DNA from: Chitinolyticbacter albus
GTDB lineage: Bacteria; Pseudomonadota; Gammaproteobacteria; Burkholderiales; Chitinibacteraceae
Reading direction: 5' to 3'
DNA length: 64,000 nucleotides
Assembly (NCBI RefSeq): GCF_024437655.1
Contig: NZ_JANBVF010000004.1
Span: 186,001-250,000, forward strand
Of this stretch, positions 8,466 through 17,183 are shown one piece after another. Position 1 is the stretch's first letter, and every line of letters starts with the position of its first letter. Below the pieces are notes generated by a model. The model saw only the letters and a list, made by a program, of their open reading frames with translations, had not been told where the DNA came from and made no database searches. The translations under genes were made by a program, and so were the position numbers.

Positions 8466-9326
8466 CTAAGGCAATTTGCCGGCCCGCGCCGAATCGACCC
8501 AGCGGCACAGTTGCGCCATCGCGCCAACGAAACGCGGCCCGGGGCGTACCAGGGCATCGCCGTGCAAGCGAAACACGCGTCGCGACGCCACGGCAGACAG
8601 CTTGCCAAAGCGCTGCCACCCCTGGAGCAGCTCAGCTGGCCCGTTGACAAGTATGACCTCGGGCTGGAATTGCAGTACGGCCTCCAGGCTGGCGATCGGC
8701 ACTGTCGCGGCATCAGCGCCATACAGATTGTGCGCGCCGCAATCCTTGAGCGATCGCCCGAGGAAGGCGCGATCCGAAACCGTGTACATCGGGCGCTCAC
8801 CCAGCTGCAGGAACACGCGCACCGAGCGTGCCTTGGTGTATTGCGCCCGCAGCGCCGCAAGCTGCGCACGCTGTTCCCGTGCAAGCGCTTGGCCTCGCTG
8901 TGGCTCGCCCAGCAGCGTTGCCAGTCGTTCCAGATTGCTGGCGATGGCTTCCACGGAATCCGGCCTGCTGTTGAACACGACGATGCCCAGTTCGCGCAAT
9001 CGCCGCGTGGCCGCATCATTGGCCTCGCCTTCCCAGCTGATCACGAGATCAGGCTTGAGCGCAACAATGGCTTCGGTGTTGAGCGCCGCGTAATCGCCTA
9101 TACGCGGCAAGCGCGTGACCAGAGCCGGGTAGTCGCTGAACTTGTCCACGGCCACCAGCGCTTGTGGCGCAATCGCCGCAACCAGCTCCGTGGCATGTGG
9201 CGTCAGCGTAATCACCCGTCGCGCGCTCTGAGCCAGCACGATCGTCGCTCCGGCATCATCGCGCACCGAAACCGCTGATGCCATGGTGCTCAGACACAGC
9301 ACCAGCAGGCATACCGCGAGCTTCAC
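8466..9326 (-). CDS. Periplasmic cobalamin-binding protein, BtuF family
   Basis: A 286-residue secreted protein with signal peptide MKLAVCLLVLCLSTMASA. The body is a class III periplasmic binding protein: VITLTPHATELVAAI, then YPALVTRLPRIGDYAALNTEAIVALKPDLVI cut by shorter motifs typical of vitamin B12 or iron-siderophore binding proteins. The combination with TPHATEL and the IGDY loop favours BtuF. No BtuCD partner or TonB receptor is adjacent; the ATG overlaps the stop of ylqF by four bases (ATGA), so it is cotranscribed with an unrelated GTPase. Substrate is inferred from family only. Confidence 0.82.
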   Translation of the reverse strand: MKLAVCLLVLCLSTMASAVSVRDDAGATIVLAQSARRVITLTPHATELVAAIAPQALVAVDKFSDYPALVTRLPRIGDYAALNTEAIVALKPDLVISWEGEANDAATRRLRELGIVVFNSRPDSVEAIASNLERLATLLGEPQRGQALAREQRAQLAALRAQYTKARSVRVFLQLGERPMYTVSDRAFLGRSLKDCGAHNLYGADAATVPIASLEAVLQFQPEVILVNGPAELLQGWQRFGKLSAVASRRVFRLHGDALVRPGPRFVGAMAQLCRWVDSARAGKLP

Positions 9327-10222
9327 GGCGCGTCGTCGTCCTGCTGCGGCTCGATCAGCTGGTTTTCCTGAGGGGCGGCAACGATATCAGCCGGTGTTTC
9401 CAGCGTAATCCGGCCCAGCGTGCCATTGCGAAAATCGGTAAGGACCAGCTCGGCAGTCTTTTGCATATCGATGCGTCCGCCTCCCATTACCGCGCCCCGC
9501 TTGCGGCCGATCTGCTCCAGCAACTGCTCCGGCGGCACATCAAGCACATCGAGCTTGTAGCGCGCCTGCAGCAGCTCCGGGTAGCGCTGTACCAGGGTTT
9601 CGATCGCGAACAACGCCACGTCTTCTTCGTTGTAGGCGTTGCGACCGATGGAGCCGCCCAGGGCAATGCGGTAACCGCAATCTTCCACCGCGATCTTGGG
9701 CCACATCAGGCCTGGCGTGTCGTAGAAGATGGTGCCACCCACCGTTTCCACCCGCTGTTGCGATTTGGTCACCCCCGGAGTATCGGCAACGTTGGCGATC
9801 TTGCGGCCCATCAGCGCGTTGACCAGGGTGGACTTACCGACATTGGGGATGCCCATGATCATGGCGCGTAGCGGCTTTTCCATGCCAGTGCGATACGGTG
9901 CCAGCTCCAGGCAAAGCTGCGGCAACTTCTTCACCTGTGCCGCCTTGCCTTCATCGCCCATCAGGATAGCCGACGTGGCTGGCTGCGACCGGAACCAGGC
10001 AAGCCACGCCTGGTTGAGCACGGGATCCGCGAGGTCCGACTTGTTCAGGATCTTGAGCGCTGGTCGCTGCCGTTGCCGACGCAGCTGCTCGATCATCGGG
10101 TTGGTACTGGACCACGGCAGACGCGCGTCGACAATCTCGATCACCACATCGACCTTGGCCATGGTCTCCGCCACCTGCTTGCGGGCGGCGTTCATGTGAC
10201 CGGGGAACCACTGGATGGCCAT
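9323..10222 (-). CDS. ylqF: Ribosome biogenesis GTPase YlqF/RbgA
   Basis: A 299-residue circularly permuted GTPase that in other bacteria assists late 50S assembly. The G4 motif NKSD (near residue 60) comes before the P-loop GIPNVGKST (near residue 125) and the G3 motif DTPGL, which is the YlqF/YawG order. It begins MAIQWFPGHMNAARKQV, the conserved N-terminus of the family, which fixes the ATG at 10222. A Gln/Asp-rich acidic tail ends the protein. Upstream lies a large AT-rich gap with DnaA boxes, so its promoter must be in that gap. The downstream BtuF-like gene overlaps by four bases. Confidence 0.93.
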   Translation of the reverse strand: MAIQWFPGHMNAARKQVAETMAKVDVVIEIVDARLPWSSTNPMIEQLRRQRQRPALKILNKSDLADPVLNQAWLAWFRSQPATSAILMGDEGKAAQVKKLPQLCLELAPYRTGMEKPLRAMIMGIPNVGKSTLVNALMGRKIANVADTPGVTKSQQRVETVGGTIFYDTPGLMWPKIAVEDCGYRIALGGSIGRNAYNEEDVALFAIETLVQRYPELLQARYKLDVLDVPPEQLLEQIGRKRGAVMGGGRIDMQKTAELVLTDFRNGTLGRITLETPADIVAAPQENQLIEPQQDDDAP

Positions 10223-10282
10223 AGCGGGCCTATAACTCGGTAGGTACGGCTTGGCAGTATAGCCGAGCGGGCCAAGGACGAC

Positions 10283-10494
10283 TTACACACACTCGTTTTT
10301 GTGGATAGCATCAAACTGCTTGTGGATAAGCCGTCTGTTCACACCTGCTCTCAAATGCTCACCAAACTATCCACAGGACAGCAAGCCAGGATAGCAACAA
10401 GCTAAATGCTTCTTAAGTGGTTGAATATGCAGTGAAATCCAGCTTATCCACAGAATTTGGCGCCCTTATTATCTGTTGTTATCTCTTTCTATTC
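10283..10494. other. DnaA-box cluster with adjacent AT-rich repeats; candidate oriC
   Basis: Five DnaA-type 9-mers (consensus TTATNCACA) occur in 170 bp. Perfect boxes lie at 10321-10329 (minus) and 10444-10452 (plus); one-mismatch boxes lie at 10283-10291, 10300-10308 (minus) and 10367-10375. They are followed by three T-rich units at 10-bp spacing, TTATTATCT (10466), TTGTTATCT (10476) and TTTCTATTC (10486), resembling a DNA-unwinding element. This is the pattern of a replication origin, or else of a DnaA-titration site. No dnaA, dnaN or mnmG gene is in the window. The assignment as oriC is inference, helped by parS sites 17-22 kb away. Confidence 0.6.
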
Positions 10495-10812
10495 CAATAT
10501 TGTTAGTTTGTACGTGGATCAAAAACGCAGACAACATGATGCAGCCTTAATGAATAACTGCATGTTGTTGTAATATTTGATACCTTAGAAGAACCGATTC
10601 ATGTTCACTATTGATTTATCAATGAACCATTTCGTCTGCAACCGATTCACCAAGCTACGAAAAAACTCGTCATTATTCATTCAATATGACAACCGAAAGT
10701 ACACAAAGTCCTATCGATTTTAATGGCCGTTTCTATTTATCTGGCAGCAGCTGCTATTTATCCAGTTGGGTAGCGGGGCTAGACAAGAAAGCACCAAGAG
10801 AGATCATTTCCC
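10495..10812. other. AT-rich intergenic region before the TonB-like gene
   Basis: This stretch is much richer in A and T than its surroundings and holds no gene I can support. It contains a direct repeat of AACCGATTCA at 10592-10601 and 10640-10649, an inverted repeat ATTGAT-TT-ATCAAT at 10610-10623, and an imperfect inverted repeat around ACAACATGATGCAG/CTGCATGTTGTTG at about 10531-10571. It borders the DnaA-box cluster and should also hold the promoter of the plus-strand gene at 10813. Confidence 0.5.
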
Positions 10813-11391
10813 GTGAGCCTGTTAAATCATGAAAAATCGCAGCAAAGAAATTTGTATATAGCGGGAAGTTGGTCTATCAGCTTTCATCTAGTTTTATTTC
10901 TAACGTTACTTGGACCAGCAGCAAGCACGCAAAAAAAATACTTTCATAAACAAGAACTTAGCGTTCTACTGCAAGCCGAAACCAAAGTCGAGACAGGCAT
11001 TAAGGAAGAATATTCCTTCTCTGGAAAAGAACATCTAGCTAGCAATCATCTACCAGAAAACCAATATGCTTGGCGGGAATTTCCTGAATGGATGCTGAAA
11101 CAAAACACCCCCGTTGTTGAAGCGGAAGTAAAAGAAGAACCAGCAATTCCATTTCAACCTTTAAAACTGCAATTTCAGGTAGGAGATCACGTTACTGAAG
11201 GCGTATTACTTGAGCTGGAAATCAACATAGATGATTTAGGTATAGTAAAGAATATTAACGTACTGAATAGCCAGCTTGATGAAAATGAAACAAAGCGAAT
11301 AGTAAAAGAAATATACGAAACCTATTTTATCCCAGCCAAAATAAATGGCGGGGCAGTCGAAAGCGTACAAATACTCAAATTTGGAAATTAA
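10813..11391 (+). CDS. TonB-like C-terminal domain protein, AT-rich orphan
   Basis: A 192-residue protein with a short cytoplasmic N-terminus, one membrane segment (about 19-38, WSISFHLVLFLTLLGPAAS), an acidic stretch rich in Glu, and a C-terminal domain with the TonB-like pattern LELEINIDDLGIVKNINVL...YFIPAKINGGAVES...ILKF. TonB domains transmit inner-membrane energy to outer-membrane receptors, but no exbBD or receptor is nearby and the Pro-rich spacer is short. The start is GTG at 10813 with AGAGAGAT upstream. Codon use is far richer in A/T than in neighbouring genes, suggesting horizontal origin. Function is open; a TonB paralogue or a pilus-linked membrane protein are both possible. Confidence 0.65.
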   Translation: MSLLNHEKSQQRNLYIAGSWSISFHLVLFLTLLGPAASTQKKYFHKQELSVLLQAETKVETGIKEEYSFSGKEHLASNHLPENQYAWREFPEWMLKQNTPVVEAEVKEEPAIPFQPLKLQFQVGDHVTEGVLLELEINIDDLGIVKNINVLNSQLDENETKRIVKEIYETYFIPAKINGGAVESVQILKFGN

Positions 11392-11394
11392 TAA

Positions 11395-11418
11395 AAAACC
11401 CCGGTTTCCCGGGGTTTT
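11395..11418. terminator. Bidirectional terminator between the TonB-like gene and pilE
   Basis: A 10-bp perfect stem AAAACCCCGG/CCGGGGTTTT with a four-base TTTC loop, flanked by A-rich and T-rich runs. It lies three bases after the stop of the plus-strand gene and just before the stop of the minus-strand pilin gene, so it can end both convergent transcripts. Confidence 0.85.
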
Positions 11419-11420
11419 CT

Positions 11421-11861
11421 TTATTTCCATGATTTCTCTGTAGTACCTATAGCACCATCATGGTCCTTATCCCACTCCCTTAACCCCGTGTTCGCAAGCG
11501 TCAGATAATCCTTGTTTGCGCCATACCGTTGTTGGGATCCAATGGGGCTTGCCCGCAAAGTAAAACTTTCCGCATCGCATGCGTGAATGGTGATGTCGTA
11601 GTACTTTGTTGTCCCATCGAGGGGCGCTTTTGCAATAGGCGCGGCTCTGGGGCAGGTATCTGTACTCGTTTCTTGATAGCTGTTCTTTACCGTATACCTG
11701 CGTTCCAGAATTTGAGCATTCTGCAGTAATACTGTCTGAGCATCACCCTTCCTTACCTTATATATATATTCCGTATAGGAAGGCATCGCTATTGCTATCA
11801 AGATACCCATGATCGCAACGACAAGCATCAACTCGATCAGCGTGAATCCGTGGCTTTTCAT
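11421..11861 (-). CDS. pilE: Type IV pilin, PilE-like minor pilin
   Basis: A 146-residue prepilin with leader MKSHG and processed mature start FTLIELMLVVAIMGILIAIA, the class III signal cut by PilD with Glu5 present. Two cysteines toward the C-terminus (TCPRAAP and HACDAES) could form the D-region disulfide. It is last in the cluster after pilY1, the usual place of the PilE minor pilin in Pseudomonas and related organisms, and it ends at the terminator. I start at 11861 because it gives the standard short leader; ATG at 11879 overlaps the pilY1 stop in ATGA and would add six residues. Confidence 0.88.
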   Translation of the reverse strand: MKSHGFTLIELMLVVAIMGILIAIAMPSYTEYIYKVRKGDAQTVLLQNAQILERRYTVKNSYQETSTDTCPRAAPIAKAPLDGTTKYYDITIHACDAESFTLRASPIGSQQRYGANKDYLTLANTGLREWDKDHDGAIGTTEKSWK

Positions 11862-11875
11862 TTGATTTGCCCATC

Positions 11876-14800
11876 TCATTGAATGATTTCCCGCCAATTC
11901 ACAGGCGTAACCGTTCTGTTAAAATTCATACCTTGATTCTTACCACCATCACCCTGACCACCACCACCAGTAGCGTTTGCTGGAGGCGAGCCCGCACAAA
12001 TCCCGCCATAGCAACGCCCCGCATCATTTGAATCACCGACGCCACCACCCGTGTCGATCACCCCACCGCCGCCAGTGTTGATACCTTGGCCGCGACCAGA
12101 AGTAGTGGAACCATCGGGAAGAAAAGCGTTAGTGGTATAACCGACATTCGTTAATCCAATCGATTTTCCGGAAGCGTCATAGACTTTGAAACGTGCGCGA
12201 GATTGCCCAGTCGAAGTGCCATAATCCAAAGCCAACGTGGTTAGGCTTCCATTTAATGTGCATTGTTCGGTCGATGACTCCAGATTCATGACGTCGAAAA
12301 TCATGACGGCCTTCCCTATCCGGCGCGGCGTTCCTACTGCACGAGATCCCTGGCCAGTCTGGTTGCTTCTGTTGACCATATGCATATACCAGCCGTTGTT
12401 GTTTTTCCAATTCATCTCGCAAATTTTATCAGCGCAATTACTATCAGGTTTCATCACTACATAGCCTGAAACGTCGTTCAACGTAATTTGATCCCCCGAA
12501 GGTTTATCGGCGTTATAAGCATCGACTTCGGTCTGAGACATATATCCATAGGTGCGTTTCATCAACTCGCTTTGGGTAATTGTTTTTCCTTGATCCCGCA
12601 AGCCGTATATGGTGTTTACCGAATCTTCGCTGGCGCAGCTATTGTTCTTGTCGCAATCATCCATGAACTTGCCTGTGCCAAAGAAGACATAAATATCGTC
12701 TGGAGGAACTGCGTCGTCCGAAATGGGTGTGGATGCTACGCAGCCGGCTTCTGGATGTATTCCAACCCCTGGGAAATTCACTATCGGTTGGCGCTTGTTG
12801 TTTGGCCCCATAGCAGAGAATAGTGGTTTGGGATTGTTACTTGCGTCTTTCAGCGCGAATTTCCACTGCGTGGGATCTTTACTGCGCATATCAAATTTCC
12901 ATAGATTGCCATACAGATCCCCTGCATAAATCAAGTCAGCTTTCTGGTCGCCGTTTCCGTCACAACGCCAAGCACTTTCAAGATCGACAAAGTTGACTGC
13001 GGACATACCATTCTTATCTGCTAACGAGCCTATTCCGGTATCAAATTTCAGATATCTTCCTGTCCAGTTCTTCGGAGTGCGTGATGGGCCTGCCATTTCC
13101 AGCAGGAAGAGCACTGCGTGCCCGTTGGTGCTGTTATAGCCGTTTCCCAATATGGCATACCACTTTCCGTTATTGGCTTGCAACATGGCTGCAGATCCGA
13201 TTTGATAGCCCATGTCGCTATCGTCCAGATCGGAGAATTCCCAAAGTACATTGTTGGTCGTGGCTTCAGTAATATTTTCCGGCCTGGTTATATCGAGAGC
13301 AAACAGACCTTTTCCGCCAAAGCCCAACGTGCTGGTCAATACCGTTTTATAGTCGGTTGATGTCGTTTGAACATCGTTTACGGTTATTTTTCCATCGACA
13401 TAGTACTCATGGTTGTATGTACGGCCGGTGAGCTTGGACAATTTTGGATAAACAATTCCAGGAACATAGGCAAACCGCTCCTGCCCCTGTTTGGTTGTAT
13501 CGGTTTTTGAGGCATTGATGGCATGAAGCATGCCGTCATTGGCACCCACATACAAAGTAGGGCCCCGGCCTAGAACATTTTGCACGTGGACCTTATAGTC
13601 CGGATCGCTGCGATAATCGATATAAGGCACGTTTACATAATAGGGCGCTGAGGAGAGGATATCGCCAAAGTAGTTGCTGTTGTTTCCACTTTGTTGGCGA
13701 ATTCTGAAATCATTGGTCGCAGTGCCTTCCTTTGCCTTGCTACCCCTTAGATAATCCACTCTATCCGACGCCAAAGAGTCTAGCGTACCGGAAGGGCCGG
13801 TATTCAAGTTCTGCCATTGAGTAGTAATGGAAGAGAGGCTATTGGTACGAAAGGCTACACCGACACCCGTGGCATTATTATGGGAAATAATAATTCTATT
13901 GTCCGGGGGCAGTAGCTTATCCTTGGTATTCCAAACTAAAGTGCCGAGATCTCTACCCGCAGGGTCATATTTGAATGCAGCAATTTCACTGGACCATTTA
14001 TCAGCGGTATAAGCAGCACGGTACATCATGAGATCTTCGCCGACGGTATCACTTCCACCAGAAGCGCCAACTTGTGCGGTTGCTTTTGAGGTAGCGTCGA
14101 TTTTAGCAAAGGCCTTGCCCAGCTGTTCTTCGAGCTTGAGCGGATTGACGACGAGAAAATAGTTGTCGGGAACTCCATCGCCGTCGCCATCCCATTCAGC
14201 GGAGTCATCAAGTTTATTCGAGTTGGCGCTGTTGTCGGCATCGTTATCAATAAAGCCACCATATTTAGCTACATACCATAAAGGTGACTTGAGGTCTTTC
14301 ACTGCAGTCATATCTGCTGGCGAAAATGTGCGGCTGTCCGTTAGTGGTAATGCGCTGGTTGTATTTGGAGTATCCATCCAGAAATCGACGTCGGCAGCGG
14401 GGTCCGTTCCGGTATGCTGGCATGGGTTACCGGTCCCTATGGAAGGGTTTGCCGTATCACAATCTCGAACGACCAAATAAATACCATCGGTGGAACCAGT
14501 TCCTGACAATACATATCCCATATGCTGAATAATACCACCGGAAGCATATCGCGACTTTACATCCACCTTTACCTTATTCGCTGCATCCAACGTGACTTCG
14601 TATTCGGCAATAGCGTCCATATCATGGTCACCGCCATATTCCACATCTTCAAAATTGATGCGAAACTTGTAATAGGGCTTGCCTTTGATACGCCCGGTCA
14701 CGGTATCGCTTGCCGCGTCGTAAGGAAATCCCGGCATGTTCAGAATCGTGTCGACGTAAAAGTCAACGATTTGATTGACAGGTTGATAAGCACCCGTTGG

Positions 14801-16633
14801 CGTAATGCCTGAACCATTAACGGATTTCGCAAACGGAATAATAGTTACCCGCTTTTCCGAGTCTGGAATAGGTACTTCGATCTTCGGCAACGGTGAAGCC
14901 AATGCAACCGAAAAAGTCGATACCACTTGGGTACCTGAAGCCGGATTAATATCGGTTGTACGCGCAAAGTTGGCGATGATGGGTGACGAATAACTGCCTT
15001 TTTTCCCCGGCTCTTCGGCAAGGCCTGTTATATTCCAAAACGAATTGATAGATTTACGCGTCGGCGCATCTTTATTCGCTATAGGGCAAGCTGCTTGGTT
15101 GTCCGGGCTACAAACATTACCCACGACTACATCTGCAGCTCCTTTAAACTCTTCATTCCACAAGCTTGAACCAATGCTTGCCAAATTAATCGCTTTTCCA
15201 TTCAAGGACGGACTGGACAAGTTATCACCGTCCCATGAAGGATTGATATCTGCGATTACTGTAGCAAATGGCTTGGAACAGACATTATTCCCACTACTGC
15301 TGGCGTATGGATCCTTCCACGATGTCACCCGCGGCAGCCCAAGTGCATCGCCAACTGCATCATTAGAGAACGTGGAAGTCGCGCTCGACGCGCCGGAGAA
15401 ATAGCGCATCGTCTCATACAACATTTCTCCAACGGGATTTCCCCACGGCTCGCAATTTCCATTGGTAAGTGGCGTGCTCGCAAAATTCCAGCCGCATTTG
15501 TAGATATAATCTGAGTCCCCCCAGGGAGTAGAATATTTCCCAAACCCTACAATACGAAGTGCGTTGAGTGACTTTACAATGCCATCCGTGTTGGTAAATT
15601 GCCCTGTGTCACCATTAATCTCGGCGTTAAATTTTCCGACTTCTTTGCGGAGTATTCCGCCGCGCAAATTATTGCTATAACTCCCAGTCAACAGGCCGAA
15701 GCGCATGTTGTCGGCATCACCATATTGCTGTAGTAAACCCGTGGGCTTATAGCTACTGCCGTATCTTTTGCAGTTAGATTCCAGGCCTATGCCTGAATCG
15801 CAAACTTTAACGCGCACTGTCATGTCAACTGGCGCCGGGCTGATGACCGTGCTGCCCAAGCTTGTTCCAGCAACGGGGCCTTCCCGACTCACCCAGTCCC
15901 AGATTCTGATGCTCTGGTTCGTTGTATAACGCAGTAAGGGTGGCTTACCATAACCACCGTTTGCTGAATCATAAACCGTCGTATTGGCAAATAAATGCCT
16001 GCGGCCTGAATTGGGCTGCGCGAGCGGGGTATAATCACTTATCTTGTAGCCATCTGCTGATTCGGCGTAATACTCTTTACCCCAGGAATGGGCATCTTGA
16101 GGAATATATGCGCGCTCAAGAATAGTGGCTGTGGTGCTATCGGTGGAGCGAGTGCCACCGTATAGCACTTTTCGTATCGCATCCATGCGCGACATGGTGA
16201 GGTAATTCAAGTAATCGCCACTCCAGCGTCCAGCTGTGGTGGTGGCACATTTCTTGTTTGAAGTTTCGGCAACCGGCTCGAATTGGTTATTTGCGTACTT
16301 GTAGCATTTGTACGAATCGAAGTAACCGTAATAATCGATTTTGAAATTGCCGCGCTGAGCTGCGGTTTGGCCGGGCTTCAGCATCCATCCCTTGTAGCCT
16401 ACATCGACGTAGCCATCCCCATCGAGATCTGAAGCATCGTTATATGCCTCGTACCAGAGCTTATGGTCACGGCCCAACACCAGCATATTGAGCGGAGGAG
16501 CACTGCTCAGCGTTTGCAGTGGCCGATAGGGGTCTCTGCCATCCTGCTGGATAGCAAGTGCAAGTGCATCGGTGAAGATAAAGGATAGGCCTAAAGCAAT
16601 GGCCGTTTGCTTGGTGAAATTATATTTATTCAT
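11876..16633 (-). CDS. pilY1: Type IV pilus tip/assembly protein PilY1
   Basis: A 1585-residue secreted protein with a signal peptide (MNKYNFTKQTAIALGLSFIF...ALA). It has the PilY1/PilC beta-propeller in the C-terminal half, including GPTLYVGANDGMLHAINA and a calcium-site motif DGNGDQKADLIYAGDLYGN. A second EF-hand-like run, DLDGDGYVD, lies near residue 70. I see no DxSxS MIDAS of the von Willebrand A domain found in Pseudomonas PilY1, so the N-terminal adhesion part differs. The last 80 residues hold a Gly-rich tail (INTGGGGVIDTGGG). PilY1 works with minor pilins in priming and tip adhesion. ATG at 16633 is preceded by GAGGATC and starts the signal peptide. Confidence 0.92.
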   Translation of the reverse strand: MNKYNFTKQTAIALGLSFIFTDALALAIQQDGRDPYRPLQTLSSAPPLNMLVLGRDHKLWYEAYNDASDLDGDGYVDVGYKGWMLKPGQTAAQRGNFKIDYYGYFDSYKCYKYANNQFEPVAETSNKKCATTTAGRWSGDYLNYLTMSRMDAIRKVLYGGTRSTDSTTATILERAYIPQDAHSWGKEYYAESADGYKISDYTPLAQPNSGRRHLFANTTVYDSANGGYGKPPLLRYTTNQSIRIWDWVSREGPVAGTSLGSTVISPAPVDMTVRVKVCDSGIGLESNCKRYGSSYKPTGLLQQYGDADNMRFGLLTGSYSNNLRGGILRKEVGKFNAEINGDTGQFTNTDGIVKSLNALRIVGFGKYSTPWGDSDYIYKCGWNFASTPLTNGNCEPWGNPVGEMLYETMRYFSGASSATSTFSNDAVGDALGLPRVTSWKDPYASSSGNNVCSKPFATVIADINPSWDGDNLSSPSLNGKAINLASIGSSLWNEEFKGAADVVVGNVCSPDNQAACPIANKDAPTRKSINSFWNITGLAEEPGKKGSYSSPIIANFARTTDINPASGTQVVSTFSVALASPLPKIEVPIPDSEKRVTIIPFAKSVNGSGITPTGAYQPVNQIVDFYVDTILNMPGFPYDAASDTVTGRIKGKPYYKFRINFEDVEYGGDHDMDAIAEYEVTLDAANKVKVDVKSRYASGGIIQHMGYVLSGTGSTDGIYLVVRDCDTANPSIGTGNPCQHTGTDPAADVDFWMDTPNTTSALPLTDSRTFSPADMTAVKDLKSPLWYVAKYGGFIDNDADNSANSNKLDDSAEWDGDGDGVPDNYFLVVNPLKLEEQLGKAFAKIDATSKATAQVGASGGSDTVGEDLMMYRAAYTADKWSSEIAAFKYDPAGRDLGTLVWNTKDKLLPPDNRIIISHNNATGVGVAFRTNSLSSITTQWQNLNTGPSGTLDSLASDRVDYLRGSKAKEGTATNDFRIRQQSGNNSNYFGDILSSAPYYVNVPYIDYRSDPDYKVHVQNVLGRGPTLYVGANDGMLHAINASKTDTTKQGQERFAYVPGIVYPKLSKLTGRTYNHEYYVDGKITVNDVQTTSTDYKTVLTSTLGFGGKGLFALDITRPENITEATTNNVLWEFSDLDDSDMGYQIGSAAMLQANNGKWYAILGNGYNSTNGHAVLFLLEMAGPSRTPKNWTGRYLKFDTGIGSLADKNGMSAVNFVDLESAWRCDGNGDQKADLIYAGDLYGNLWKFDMRSKDPTQWKFALKDASNNPKPLFSAMGPNNKRQPIVNFPGVGIHPEAGCVASTPISDDAVPPDDIYVFFGTGKFMDDCDKNNSCASEDSVNTIYGLRDQGKTITQSELMKRTYGYMSQTEVDAYNADKPSGDQITLNDVSGYVVMKPDSNCADKICEMNWKNNNGWYMHMVNRSNQTGQGSRAVGTPRRIGKAVMIFDVMNLESSTEQCTLNGSLTTLALDYGTSTGQSRARFKVYDASGKSIGLTNVGYTTNAFLPDGSTTSGRGQGINTGGGGVIDTGGGVGDSNDAGRCYGGICAGSPPANATGGGGQGDGGKNQGMNFNRTVTPVNWREIIQ

Positions 16634-16643
16634 GACATGATCC

Positions 16644-17183
16644 TCAGCTGTCACACGCTTTGACGACCGAACGTAATATCGAAGAACTCGAAGTATTGCC
16701 GCCTTTACCAAACGCAGTAATTTCGTAGTATGTGCAATCGTCACTACCAACTTTCAATTCCTTGATGACAAACCGAGGCTGCTCTGCGGAAGCGCCTGGG
16801 AATTTCGTTGCTATGCTTGCCCCACGACCACTGCAATCTTTGTCGACAGCGCAGCTTTTGGTTAGATTTTCACTCTTAATCCAGAAGGCAGGATTATCAA
16901 ATTTTTCTGTATCGAAATCCTTGGCACATATTCCATTTGAGCATGTGTTGCTAGCGGGTGTGGCGATGAGCTCAGGATTGGCCAGGGTTCCACGGGCCTG
17001 GAATAAGGCAAATTCTGCAGCTTGAAAGGCCTGGCTGTAATTGCGATTGTTTCCTGATATCCGTTCATATACGGTTGCAGATCGGACTGCGTAGACCACA
17101 ACCAATGTCAATACCAGCATGAATAAAATGCTGGTAATGAGGACAAAACCCAAGCTTCTTGTAGATCGCATGGCGTGGCTCAC
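16644..17183 (-). CDS. pilX: Type IV pilus minor pilin PilX
   Basis: A 179-residue protein with an N-terminal hydrophobic helix SLGFVLITSILFMLVLTLVV and the conserved ERISGNNRNYSQAFQAAEFAL segment typical of PilX, which follows the pilin helix. PilX lacks the Glu5 of ordinary pilins in many species, and here the equivalent position is also not glutamate. It forms part of the minor-pilin/PilY1 tip complex. The ATG at 17183 overlaps the pilW stop by four bases, and pilY1 begins ten bases after the pilX stop, so the three are one operon. Confidence 0.9.
   Translation of the reverse strand: MSHAMRSTRSLGFVLITSILFMLVLTLVVVYAVRSATVYERISGNNRNYSQAFQAAEFALFQARGTLANPELIATPASNTCSNGICAKDFDTEKFDNPAFWIKSENLTKSCAVDKDCSGRGASIATKFPGASAEQPRFVIKELKVGSDDCTYYEITAFGKGGNTSSSSILRSVVKACDS

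Noticed and set aside
13550-13600. CACGTG-centred sequence in pilY1 as a further parS
   Set aside because: The flanks (TTTTGCACGTGGACC) miss several conserved parS positions. The CACGTG cores near 7460, 37216, 40940 and 41950 fail in the same way.
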